A stretch of 5,773 nucleotides of DNA from Propionibacteriaceae bacterium (GCA_009787035.1 WRGV01000038.1:1-5773); one strand, 5' to 3'. Shown: positions 1-5,772, counted from the first letter of the stretch. Numbers and translations are program-made. Notes: generated by a model not told the origin, from the sequence alone.

Positions 1-201
1 CCGAGGTTCGGCGGCCGTCCGGCCCCGATGATGCCCGATGCCCCGAACCCGCCGATGCCTCCGTTCGGCGCACCGGAACCGCCGTTCGGCGCCCCCGTGC
101 CCCCGTTCGGCCCCGTCCCGCCGGTGCCGCCCACACCCCCGCGTCCGCCCATGCCGCCGGAGCCGCCGTTCGGCCCCGCCGCCACCTTCCCGGAGAACTG
201 A
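1..201 (+). CDS. Proline-rich C-terminal tail of an unidentified protein (5' end outside window)
   Basis: An open frame enters the window at base 1 and runs 66 codons to a TGA at 199-201. The visible part is almost only Pro, Gly, Phe, Ala and Met, with repeated PPFG blocks and the ending ATFPEN. It contains no folded domain, helix-rich stretch or membrane segment, so it is probably a disordered tail; the functional domain lies upstream and cannot be identified. Such tails occur in actinobacterial membrane and envelope proteins and in regulators, but that is only a general association. The reading is supported by the phase-preserving repeat and by the junction with the next gene: the stop TGA shares its last A with the ATG of the MFS transporter (TGATG), and the GGAG serving that ATG lies inside this frame at 192-195. 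The two genes are therefore probably co-transcribed and translationally coupled. Confidence 0.7.
   Translation, partial: PRFGGRPAPMMPDAPNPPMPPFGAPEPPFGAPVPPFGPVPPVPPTPPRPPMPPEPPFGPAATFPEN
61..174 (+). repeat. 21-base in-frame coding repeat (PPFGAPx heptads)
   Basis: The 9-mer CCGTTCGGC occurs at 61-69, 82-90, 103-111 and 166-174. The first three copies are exactly 21 bases apart and the fourth is three further periods (63 bases) away, so all share one codon phase and encode Pro-Phe-Gly. The unit corresponds to a PPFGAPx heptad; the units between 112 and 165 have diverged to PPVPPTP-like sequence. This looks like a tandem expansion inside the coding region of the upstream gene and could vary in copy number between strains. 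Confidence 0.6.
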
Positions 202-1475
202 TGCCCGACACCCTCGCCCAGGACGCCACGCCGCCGTCCACGCCCGCATCCCCCAGCCCCTCCCCCAACGCAGCCCCGCCCCACCGCGCCTGGCCGCTGC
301 TGGTCGTGATCCAGTTCCTCAACATGATGGGCATGACGCTGGTCATCCCGGTGCTGCCCTTCGTGACGCTGGAGTACGTCCACAGCGAGGCCAGCCTGGC
401 CTGGTGGGTCGGCGTGCTGGAGGCGGTCTTCGCGCTCGCATCGTTCGCGGTCGCGCCGCTGCTGGGCGCGCTGTCCGACAGGTTCGGACGCCGTCCCGTG
501 CTGATCTATTCGGTCTTCGGCGCCGCCGTGGGCTACGTGCTCTTCGGCGTCGGCGGCAGCCTGGCGATGCTGGCCCTCGCCCGCGTCGTCCAGGGCCTGG
601 CAAGCGGAGATATGCCCGCAATCTTCGGCTACGTCGCCGACATCACCCCACCGGAAGACCGCGCCCGGCGCTTCGGATTCCTCGGCGCGGTCGGCGGCGT
701 GGCGATGATGGTCGGCCCGGCGATCGGCGGCGTGCTGGCCAAGGTGAACCTGTCCGCGCCGCTGTTCGCCACCGCCGGCATCGCCGCGCTGATCGGCCTG
801 ATCAGCTGGATCGTCCTGCCCGAAAGCCTGGCCCCCGCCAACCGCACGCCCCGAGTCGTCCTCAAGCACCTGCACCCGTTCAAGGTGATCAAGGACGTCT
901 TCGCGCGCCCCGCGCTGCGCCCGCTGATGACCGGTGCGGCGCTGATCACGCTGCCGTTCATCTTCTTCACCAACAACTCGTCGGTGCTGGCTCTGGACAC
1001 CGTCGGCTGGGGCCCGACTCAGTTCGGCGTGCTCATGACGGTGATCGGGCTGCTCGACATCATCACGCAGGGCGCGCTGTTGCCGATCCTGCTCAAGCGC
1101 ATGGGCGACCGCGGCGTCGTGATGGCCGGCGTCATCGGCCAGGGCGTCGGTTGCCTCGGCCTGGCGATCGCGGCCACCCTGTTCGGACAGCTGTGGCTGT
1201 TCGTCCCCGCCGCCCTGATCTTCGCCGAGGGCCAGGGCCTGTCGCAAGCCGCCATGGAGGGCCTGATGTCGTCGGCCGTGGGCCCGGACGAGCAGGGCTG
1301 GATGGCCGGCGGCTTCTCGTCCATCAGCTCGGCGATGCAGATCATCGGCCCGCTGCTGTGCGGCTGGGCCTACGCCACGCTGGCGCACGGCGCCCCGTAC
1401 TGGCTCGGCGCCGTGCTGATCGCCGCGGCCGCGATCGTGCTGCCCCGCGCGGGTCGCCCGCGCGTCGCGGCCTGA
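201..1475 (+). CDS. MFS drug/solute exporter, TetA-like (DHA1 family), 12 TM
   Basis: A 424-residue inner-membrane proton-coupled antiporter of the major facilitator superfamily, probably exporting a drug or metabolite. After a Pro/Ser/Ala-rich cytoplasmic N-terminus (1-28) there are about twelve hydrophobic segments, six on each side of a charged linker at roughly 207-240. MFS motif A is textbook: GALSDRFGRRP at 89-99 between TM2 and TM3. ARVVQG at 127-132 supplies the motif B arginine, and VGPAIGG (171-177) is a motif C-like antiporter signature in TM5. The block YVADITPPEDRARRFG (144-159) closely resembles tetracycline-exporter-type proteins, but this places the gene in the family and does not show tetracycline specificity. 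The ATG at 201 has GGAG at 192-195 with 5-base spacing and overlaps the preceding stop codon, which supports this start. Length is normal and no lesion is visible. The physiological substrate is unknown; a sugar or siderophore exporter is also possible. Confidence 0.88.
   Translation: MPDTLAQDATPPSTPASPSPSPNAAPPHRAWPLLVVIQFLNMMGMTLVIPVLPFVTLEYVHSEASLAWWVGVLEAVFALASFAVAPLLGALSDRFGRRPVLIYSVFGAAVGYVLFGVGGSLAMLALARVVQGLASGDMPAIFGYVADITPPEDRARRFGFLGAVGGVAMMVGPAIGGVLAKVNLSAPLFATAGIAALIGLISWIVLPESLAPANRTPRVVLKHLHPFKVIKDVFARPALRPLMTGAALITLPFIFFTNNSSVLALDTVGWGPTQFGVLMTVIGLLDIITQGALLPILLKRMGDRGVVMAGVIGQGVGCLGLAIAATLFGQLWLFVPAALIFAEGQGLSQAAMEGLMSSAVGPDEQGWMAGGFSSISSAMQIIGPLLCGWAYATLAHGAPYWLGAVLIAAAAIVLPRAGRPRVAA
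1446..1464. terminator. GC-only hairpin at the 3' end of the MFS gene
   Basis: CGCGCGGG at 1446-1453 and CCCGCGCG at 1457-1464 form a perfect 8-bp inverted repeat around a 3-base loop (TCG), ending eight bases before the MFS stop codon. No T-tract follows, so it is not a classical intrinsic terminator. U-tract-less hairpins have been proposed as terminators in actinobacteria, and this one lies where the MFS transcript meets minus-strand sequence. It is also a coding sequence for Arg/Gly/Pro codons, so chance in G+C-rich DNA is a real alternative. Confidence 0.25.
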
Positions 1476-1503
1476 GCGCAGCGCACCCACCCCACCAAGC
1501 TGG

Positions 1504-1704
1504 GTCGAGCAAGAAGTCCGGGATCCGGACGCTGCGGACTCCAACCAGGTCGTCCATCGTGACGACGAACGTGGGGAATGAGTCGGGGATCCCCAGCAGC
1601 GCCGACTTCCCGGCGCACCGCATGCCGGTCAACACCTCGGCGGGCGGGGTGCCGATGTAGCCCTCCAGCCTCGCCATAGAGGCCGGACGGTCGATCAGCG
1701 CCTC
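1504..1704 (-). pseudogene. Relic of an AAA ATPase with DUF4143 (large internal deletion)
   Basis: Read on the minus strand, 1704-1594 encodes the typical N-terminus of the DUF4143-type AAA ATPases: LIDRPASMARL, then VLTGMRCAGKSALL with a complete Walker A motif (GMRCAGKS, 1603-1626). It runs straight, in frame, into DSFPTFVVTMDDL and VRSVRIPDFLLD (about 1587-1504). The latter match the usual last residues of the same family, of the type 'DNYPKYVLTMD ... GI..MNIIDFLL'. Intact members are about 400 residues; here only about 67 remain, so Walker B, the sensor region and the DUF4143 nuclease-like part are gone, with the join near 1585-1593. A Shine-Dalgarno-like AAGGGGGA survives at 1709-1716, but no ATG or GTG follows at proper distance (GAG and CTG occupy the place), and no stop follows the expected C-terminus, so the frame reads on into the antisense of the MFS gene. 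It is almost certainly non-functional. The rest of the 309-base gap (1476-1503 and 1705-1784) shows nothing else convincing. Confidence 0.62.
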
Positions 1705-1784
1705 AGCTTCCCCCTTCCCACACGGACGAATTTGGCCGGTATAGCCGTCAGAATCACAGGACGCAACGGGGAGCCCAGCCGGCA

Positions 1785-2597
1785 TCAACGCCCGCCAAGG
1801 GCACACCCACAGATGAGATCCGTTGCCCACGCGCGCACCGCGGGTGTCGCCTCAATCACGAACTCCTGGCCGCGGGCGGTTGACTGGAAGTAGCCCTCGT
1901 CTTCGTGGACGCTGGCTTTGCCGTGGTAGCTGATTGGGACATTCTTCATCCAGTCGAGCAGTTTCCACTGCGACAGATCACGTCCAGGCGCGGTGAGGAC
2001 GAGTTTGTCCCGACAGCTCAGCGTGCCGGCACCCGGCAGCTTGGTGCCCGCCAGATGGCTGGCGGCCACATAGAGCGTGTTGTTGGCACCCGTGTATGAC
2101 GCGTGCGGATGCCACGGGTAGCTGGCGGCGATGGCGTCGCCGCAGACGACCTCGCCCACCTGCAGGTAGCCGTAGACGATGTGCTGCGGGCTGCTGCCGG
2201 GCGCGTACCGCAGCCGTCCACCCACGCATTCGGTCTGCCGGAAGCGCCCGAAGAAGAGGAACAGGTCGCCCCCACCGACGCCCTGGTTGTGCAAATGACC
2301 TTGTGCCGCGTCGATCTGGCCGAAGGCCGACACCCACTCGGCTGCATAGCTCGCCGTCGGCAAGGGCGGCCGCAGATCCGGGTCGAGATGGCAACCACCG
2401 GCCGCCATCTCAGGCTTGCCACCCAGATCGGTGATGATGCGCTCGTACGGGACGCCGCGGTACGTCACGTCCGCGAACCGGCGTTTCGACCCAGCCTCCG
2501 GGATCGGCAGCGACAGCAATGTCCCATCCGGCAGGATCGGGCTGGGGATGCGACCGTTCTCGGTGTCGAACCCCTTGCGGGACAAGATGATCTTCAT
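1785..2597 (-). CDS. Nmad3 family protein (nucleotide modification associated domain 3)
   Basis: A 270-residue, probably cytosolic, single-domain protein with no signal peptide or membrane segment. It carries what I recognise as the Nmad3 signature: N-terminal MKIILSRKGFD with IPSPILPDGTLLSLPIP (17-33), CHLDPDL (69-75), GVGGGDLFLFFGRFR (106-120), HIVYGYLQVGEVV (139-151), PWHPH (161-165) and NNTLYVAASHL (172-182). The conserved His, Asp and Glu residues in these blocks could form an active or binding site. The family was defined by comparative genomics of DNA-base-modification systems; its reaction is unknown to me, and enzymatic modification or recognition of modified nucleic acid is inference. 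The ATG at 2597 is preferred because homologues begin with MKIIL and because it overlaps the Nmad2 stop as ATGA, implying translational coupling. A GTG at 2606 would add three residues, but the GGAGG lies only 3 bases from it, versus 12 from the ATG. Length is normal and the frame is intact. Confidence 0.8.
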   Translation of the reverse strand: MKIILSRKGFDTENGRIPSPILPDGTLLSLPIPEAGSKRRFADVTYRGVPYERIITDLGGKPEMAAGGCHLDPDLRPPLPTASYAAEWVSAFGQIDAAQGHLHNQGVGGGDLFLFFGRFRQTECVGGRLRYAPGSSPQHIVYGYLQVGEVVCGDAIAASYPWHPHASYTGANNTLYVAASHLAGTKLPGAGTLSCRDKLVLTAPGRDLSQWKLLDWMKNVPISYHGKASVHEDEGYFQSTARGQEFVIEATPAVRAWATDLICGCALGGR

Positions 2598-3304
2598 CCC
2601 CGGCACCTGCCTCCGCCCGAAACAACCTCAGAGCGAATTACCTTGCCAGCGACAGACAACTCGTCCGACCACTCGCCGTCCAGCAGGCCCTCGAACGCTC
2701 GCAGCAGTCCCGTGTCGCGCGAAATGGAAAAGCCGACGCCCTCGTCCAACCGCGCCTCCAACCCCGTCAGGGGCGCGCGCTGACCGAAGTGGACGAAGTG
2801 GTCGGACAGCAGCACATACCGCCCACCCAGGTCGTGCATCTTGGTAGCCGGATTCTCCCGATCGCCGTACGAATGCTCGCTACGCAGTTGGACGGCGGTT
2901 CGGGGCGAGTTGGTGGTGTAGATCGCGTCGCCATGCCAGCACGGATCGTCCGGCCCGACCCCGCCGGTCTGGCACGGGCGCTTCTCGGGGTGCTTCTGAA
3001 AGTACGTGGCGAAGTCCATGACCTGCATCACCTGCATGGCGTACACCACGCCGCGATACGCGTACCTCGTCAGGGCCCTGCCCGCCAGCCCCACGACCCA
3101 GATGTGCATGTCGCGGACGACGTCGGCCGGCACGCGCCGTACGTCGTCGCAGCCTGCCGCCTTCATCACCCGGTTGCCCACCCCGGCACGCAGCTTGGGC
3201 TTGCAGCACGCCAGCGTGCACAACCCGAAATACGGATTCGGCGCGAACCCGGAATCGACCGTCATCACATAGCTGATCAGCTCATCGACCCTGTTGGCCA
3301 TCAT
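2594..3304 (-). CDS. Nmad2 family protein (nucleotide modification associated domain 2)
   Basis: A 236-residue protein of predicted cytosolic location. The N-terminal half has the pattern I associate with Nmad2: SYVMTVDSGFAPNPYFGLCTLACCKPKLR (11-39), then a Gly/Val-rich strand region leading to GVVYAMQV (85-92) and an aromatic helix, DFATYFQKHPEKRP (97-110). The second half has HGDAIYT (124-130), HDLGGRYVLLSDHFVHFG (157-174) and a C-terminal tail. Cys29, Cys33 and Cys34 with His/Asp residues are possible functional positions, but no mechanism is established. Compared with my memory of the family, the segment 45-80 after KPKLR looks longer and less regular, perhaps a lineage-specific insertion. 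It is the first gene of a two-gene unit: its TGA overlaps the Nmad3 ATG by four bases. The start at 3304 (ATG ATG) lacks a good Shine-Dalgarno but sits six bases after a -10-like TAGGGT, suggesting leaderless transcription. Partnership with Nmad3 suggests a joint role in nucleotide modification or its control; this is inference. Confidence 0.75.
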   Translation of the reverse strand: MMANRVDELISYVMTVDSGFAPNPYFGLCTLACCKPKLRAGVGNRVMKAAGCDDVRRVPADVVRDMHIWVVGLAGRALTRYAYRGVVYAMQVMQVMDFATYFQKHPEKRPCQTGGVGPDDPCWHGDAIYTTNSPRTAVQLRSEHSYGDRENPATKMHDLGGRYVLLSDHFVHFGQRAPLTGLEARLDEGVGFSISRDTGLLRAFEGLLDGEWSDELSVAGKVIRSEVVSGGGRCRG

Positions 3305-3310
3305 GAGCCA

Positions 3311-3316
3311 ACCCTA
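3311..3316 (-). promoter_or_regulatory. Putative -10 element of a leaderless promoter for the Nmad2-Nmad3 unit
   Basis: On the minus strand TAGGGT fits the actinobacterial TANNNT -10 pattern and is followed by exactly six bases and then the Nmad2 ATG, the geometry of a leaderless transcript. It lies in the 47-base gap after the dedA-like gene, so the pair could be transcribed independently of that gene. I see no convincing -35 element. Confidence 0.4.
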
Positions 3317-3351
3317 CCGACAGAGCCCCTGCAAGCAGAAACGCCCAGACG

Positions 3352-4209
3352 CTAGGCGGCAACCTCAGCTGCGGCCTTGGCCCTGGCCTTGCGGCGGGCA
3401 TTGATGTAGCTGATCACCACCACGGCGACCAGGCCGATGGCCACGTAGTTGGCGATCTTGGCGTAGTACTTCAGCACCTCGACGGCCGGGCCGCCGATCG
3501 CGTACCCCAGCAGCAGATACGCCGCCAGCCACACCAGGCAGCTTGCGGCATCCAGCGCCACGAACTTGCGGATCGACATGCCCGACGCGCCCGCCAGCAC
3601 GAACACCACGGCCATCACCGGCAGCGGGATCGGCACATACGCGATGAACATGCCGAACGCGCCCCACTTGACCGCCCAGCGCTCGGCGCGCGCGTACGTC
3701 CGCTTGGCCCGCTCCGACTGCCCCGCCCAGACCTCGATCATGCCGTGGCCCCACAGCTTGCCGGCCCACCAGTACACCCAGTCGAGCTTGATCGACATGA
3801 TCAGGCCGGCCAGCACCGGCCACCACCACATGACGAAGTCGCCCACGCGCACCAGCGACCCCATGGCGGCCGTCGCCGACCGCGATCCGGTCAGCGCCAC
3901 CAGCACGGGCACGGAATGTCCCATCAGCCATCCGCGCAGCGGCAGCATGACCAACCCCAGGATGCCGATGACGCCGATCCACGCCAGACACGCGATGTCG
4001 GACGACGTGGGCTTGTGCTTCCACGGCATGCCCGGATCGTCCCACCACTCGCGTTCCGGCGTCTGGTCGTCCACGCCCTCCGCGTCAGGCGCGGGCTCGT
4101 CCCCGTCGGGCATCTCGCCTCGTCGCGCGGCAGTGTCGCCCGACGACGCCGGCACAGGCGCCTCGGGGTCGGCCGGCGTCTCGGCGTCGTCACGCGGATC
4201 GGAAGTCAC
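3352..4209 (-). CDS. DedA/VTT-domain membrane protein
   Basis: A 285-residue inner-membrane protein. Residues 1-60 are acidic, Pro/Ala-rich and probably disordered. They are followed by hydrophobic segments at about 71-91, 97-107, 123-141, 184-205, 221-240 and 254-269, and a basic tail (RRKARAK, 272-278). The second half follows the DedA/VTT pattern: IAYVPIPLP (189-197), LAGASGMSIRKFVALD (205-220), W227, then LGYAIG (234-239). Family members act in membrane homeostasis, and some flip undecaprenyl phosphate or phospholipids. This copy is divergent: the arginines normally flanking the 'RxxPxxR' motif are absent from YVPIPLP, and the usual acidic 'ExxxP' of the first half is not evident, so proton-coupled lipid transport should not be assumed. 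An in-frame TAG four codons upstream leaves GTG at 4209 as the first possible start, six bases after TAGGCT and without a Shine-Dalgarno. ATG at codon 33 is an alternative start that would drop most of the acidic tail. It is divergent from sdaA. Confidence 0.72.
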   Translation of the reverse strand: MTSDPRDDAETPADPEAPVPASSGDTAARRGEMPDGDEPAPDAEGVDDQTPEREWWDDPGMPWKHKPTSSDIACLAWIGVIGILGLVMLPLRGWLMGHSVPVLVALTGSRSATAAMGSLVRVGDFVMWWWPVLAGLIMSIKLDWVYWWAGKLWGHGMIEVWAGQSERAKRTYARAERWAVKWGAFGMFIAYVPIPLPVMAVVFVLAGASGMSIRKFVALDAASCLVWLAAYLLLGYAIGGPAVEVLKYYAKIANYVAIGLVAVVVISYINARRKARAKAAAEVAA

Positions 4210-4215
4210 CCAAGG

Positions 4216-4221
4216 AGCCTA
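4216..4221 (-). promoter_or_regulatory. Putative -10 element of a leaderless promoter for the dedA-like gene
   Basis: Minus-strand TAGGCT matches TANNNT, and six bases separate it from the GTG at 4209-4207, the same spacing as before Nmad2. No Shine-Dalgarno sequence precedes the GTG, which favours a leaderless mRNA. A TTGACC lies only three bases upstream, too close to act as its -35. Confidence 0.4.
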
Positions 4222-4257
4222 GCCGGTCAAGGCGTCATCACCGAAGCGCCGCCGATT

Positions 4258-4336
4258 GTGGGACATTGGCGAAGCCAGCGGCGCCGCGGCGACGTTGAAC
4301 CGAACATCGAGCTGTCTGGCTGCGACTTTGTCCCAC
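4258..4336. repeat. Imperfect 21-base inverted repeat with nested hairpin between dedA-like gene and sdaA
   Basis: Bases 4258-4278 (starting GTGGGACA, ending AGCCAG) are the reverse complement of 4316-4336 (starting CTGGCT, ending TGTCCCAC) at 17 of 21 positions. The outer eight pairs are perfect, as are the inner five. Inside the 37-base interior, CGACGTT (4290-4296) can pair with AACATCG (4303-4309) with one mismatch, and 4278-4287 is a perfect 10-base palindrome, GCGGCGCCGC. As RNA it would form one long stem with a nested hairpin. As DNA it resembles the two ends of a tiny element (about 79 bases) or paired operator sites in a divergent promoter region. No target-site duplication beyond TT is visible. 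It is not a riboswitch class I recognise. Confidence 0.5.
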
Positions 4337-4346
4337 TTCGCCCGGC

Positions 4347-4376
4347 TTGCGCCCGCGCCCACCGGCCAACCAGACT
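4347..4376 (+). promoter_or_regulatory. Weak candidate promoter for sdaA
   Basis: TTGCGC (4347-4352) and CAGACT (4371-4376) are 18 bases apart, and seven bases separate the second from the GTG at 4384. The sdaA start has no clear Shine-Dalgarno, so leaderless transcription is possible. The -10 match is poor, lacking the first T, and the assignment is tentative. Confidence 0.2.
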
Positions 4377-4383
4377 GGGTGTC

Positions 4384-5772
4384 GTGACGAGCGTCTTCGA
4401 TGTTTTCACGGCCGGGATCGGGCCATCCAGCAGCCACACGGTCGGCCCCATGCGCGCGGCAAACCTGCTTGTGGACGAGCTCGCGCACACCCCGGGCGGC
4501 CTGGACGACGTCCAACAGCTGCGCATCGAACTGCTCGGCTCGCTCGGCGCCACCGGACGCGGCCACGGCAGCGACCGCGCGGTGCTCGCCGGCCTGGCCG
4601 GCTGCGTGCCCGAGACGGTCGCGCCGGAGGCGATCCACGCACTCGTACGCAGCATCCGCGAGCGCCACGCGCTGCCCCTGGCGACGCCCGACGGCACCGC
4701 GCAGACCGAGCTGGCCGGCTTCGACATCGACACCGACCTGCTCTTCGATCCCACCACACGTCTGGCGTTTCACCCGAACGCGCTGCGCTTCCACGTCCGC
4801 ACGTCCGCAGGTTGGCTCGAATCCATCTTCTACTCGGTCGGCGGAGGCCGCATCCTTCCGGACGACGGCACGGGCCAGGGCGTCCAGCCGGCGGACGACG
4901 TCGCCGTGCTGCCCCATCCGTTCGCCACCGGCGAGGAACTGCTCACCCAATGCGCCACGCACGGGCTGTCGGTGGCCGAGGTCATGATGCGCAACGAGAC
5001 CGCCCGGGGCCGCACCCGCGCCCAGGTGCGCTCGGGCCTGTGCGACCTGTGGCGGCTGATGCGCGAATGCATCGACACCGGCATCCACACCGAAGGCATC
5101 CTGCCCGGCGGCCTCGGCGTGCGGCGGCGCGCCCCGCGCCTGGCCCGCCAGCTCAAGCACGAGCAGAAATCCACGCCCCTGTCGGTGCTGGACTGGGTCA
5201 GCCTGTGGGCACTCGCCGTCAACGAGCAGAACGCCGCCGGCGCGCGCATGGTCACCGCCCCCACCAATGGGGCCGCGGGCATCGTCCCGGCCGTGCTGAT
5301 GTACGCGACCCGGTTCATCCCCGGCTGCGACGACGACACCACCGCCGAGTTCCTGCTCGCCGCCGGCGCGATCTGTTCGGTGTTCACCGCCACGGCGTCC
5401 ATCTCGGGCGCCGAGGTGGGCTGCCAGGGCGAGATCGGCGTCGCCTCATCCATGGCCGCCGCCGGCCTGACGCAGGTGCTCGGCGGCTCGGCGCAGCAGG
5501 TGATCAACGCCGCCGAGATCGGCATGGAACACCACCTCGGCCTCACCTGCGATCCCGTTGGCGGTCTCGTCCAGGTGCCCTGCATCGAGCGCAACGCCAT
5601 CGGCGCCGCCACCGCCATCACCGCATCCCGCCTGGCCCTGGCCGGCGACGGCCGCCAGATCGTCAGCCTCGACGCCGTCATCGACACCATGATGGCCACC
5701 GGCGCCGACATGCGCTCCAAGTACAAGGAGACCGCGCAGGGCGGCCTGGCCCTCTCCATCGTCGCCTGCTAG
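4384..5772 (+). CDS. sdaA: L-serine ammonia-lyase, iron-sulfur dependent, single chain
   Basis: A complete 462-residue cytosolic enzyme that deaminates L-serine to pyruvate and ammonia using a [4Fe-4S] cluster. The N-terminal beta domain starts MTSVFDVFTAGIGPSSSHTVGPM (1-23), with the family's SSSHT motif. The C-terminal alpha domain has NEQNAAGARMVTAPTNGAAGIVPA (280-303), GAEVGCQGEIGVASSMAAAG (342-361) and CDPVGGLVQVPCIERNA (389-405). Cys347, Cys389 and Cys400 match the three cluster-binding cysteines of the family. The chain ends in ...SIVAC; a C-terminal cysteine of this kind supplies the fourth iron ligand in the Legionella pneumophila enzyme, so Cys462 probably does the same here. Length is typical for the fused alpha-beta form. 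GTG at 4384 is chosen because homologues begin with M-(x)-SVFD; the frame is open far upstream, but that sequence is antisense to the dedA-like gene and unlike the family. The gene is probably monocistronic within the window, and its product feeds serine into pyruvate metabolism. Confidence 0.96.
   Translation: MTSVFDVFTAGIGPSSSHTVGPMRAANLLVDELAHTPGGLDDVQQLRIELLGSLGATGRGHGSDRAVLAGLAGCVPETVAPEAIHALVRSIRERHALPLATPDGTAQTELAGFDIDTDLLFDPTTRLAFHPNALRFHVRTSAGWLESIFYSVGGGRILPDDGTGQGVQPADDVAVLPHPFATGEELLTQCATHGLSVAEVMMRNETARGRTRAQVRSGLCDLWRLMRECIDTGIHTEGILPGGLGVRRRAPRLARQLKHEQKSTPLSVLDWVSLWALAVNEQNAAGARMVTAPTNGAAGIVPAVLMYATRFIPGCDDDTTAEFLLAAGAICSVFTATASISGAEVGCQGEIGVASSMAAAGLTQVLGGSAQQVINAAEIGMEHHLGLTCDPVGGLVQVPCIERNAIGAATAITASRLALAGDGRQIVSLDAVIDTMMATGADMRSKYKETAQGGLALSIVAC

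Larger units (their letters stand above)
1476..3351. other. Lower-G+C islet (putative acquired cassette: Nmad2, Nmad3, ATPase relic)
   Basis: Everything between the stop codons of the MFS gene (+) and the dedA-like gene (-) differs from its flanks. By hand count, sample 60-base rows starting at 1501, 1741, 1861 and 3241 have 38, 39, 38 and 35 G+C, against 45, 47 and 44 for rows at 901, 4861 and 5461. All recognisable genes inside are on the minus strand. Without the islet the flanking genes would be simple convergent neighbours, a common safe insertion site. I found no integrase, transposase, tRNA target or clear direct repeats at the edges, so the mechanism and exact borders are unknown. Confidence 0.45.

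Noticed and set aside
1516..1530. Short inverted repeat GTCCG-GGATC-CGGAC as a terminator
   Set aside because: Only a 5-bp stem with no T-tract, and it lies inside the coding remnant of the ATPase relic.
38..1660. Plus-strand 540-codon frame overlapping the MFS gene
   Set aside because: The translation is an Arg/Pro/Gly-rich shadow, whereas the 201-1475 frame has MFS motifs, hydrophobic helices and a Shine-Dalgarno.
2604..2606. GTG as the Nmad3 start
   Set aside because: It adds only MPG before the conserved MKIIL start and would sit 3 bases from the GGAGG. The ATG at 2597 gives a standard ATGA overlap.
2103..2783. Plus-strand open frame of 226 codons across the Nmad genes
   Set aside because: It is a complementary-strand shadow of two genes with recognisable conserved motifs, and its translation shows no domain pattern. 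The same holds for 2789-3355.
3745..4383. Upstream extension of the sdaA frame (open from 3745)
   Set aside because: The extra 213 codons are antisense to the dedA-like gene, Arg/His/Pro-rich and unlike any L-serine ammonia-lyase. The family N-terminus begins exactly at the GTG at 4384.
4210..4383. A serine-responsive riboswitch or other known RNA class upstream of sdaA
   Set aside because: The structure is present but matches no riboswitch consensus I know, and part of it lies upstream of the likely transcription start.
4219..5160. Minus-strand open frame of 313 codons opposite sdaA
   Set aside because: Low-complexity Ala/Arg/Gly translation typical of antisense frames in G+C-rich genes; sdaA is unambiguous on the other strand.
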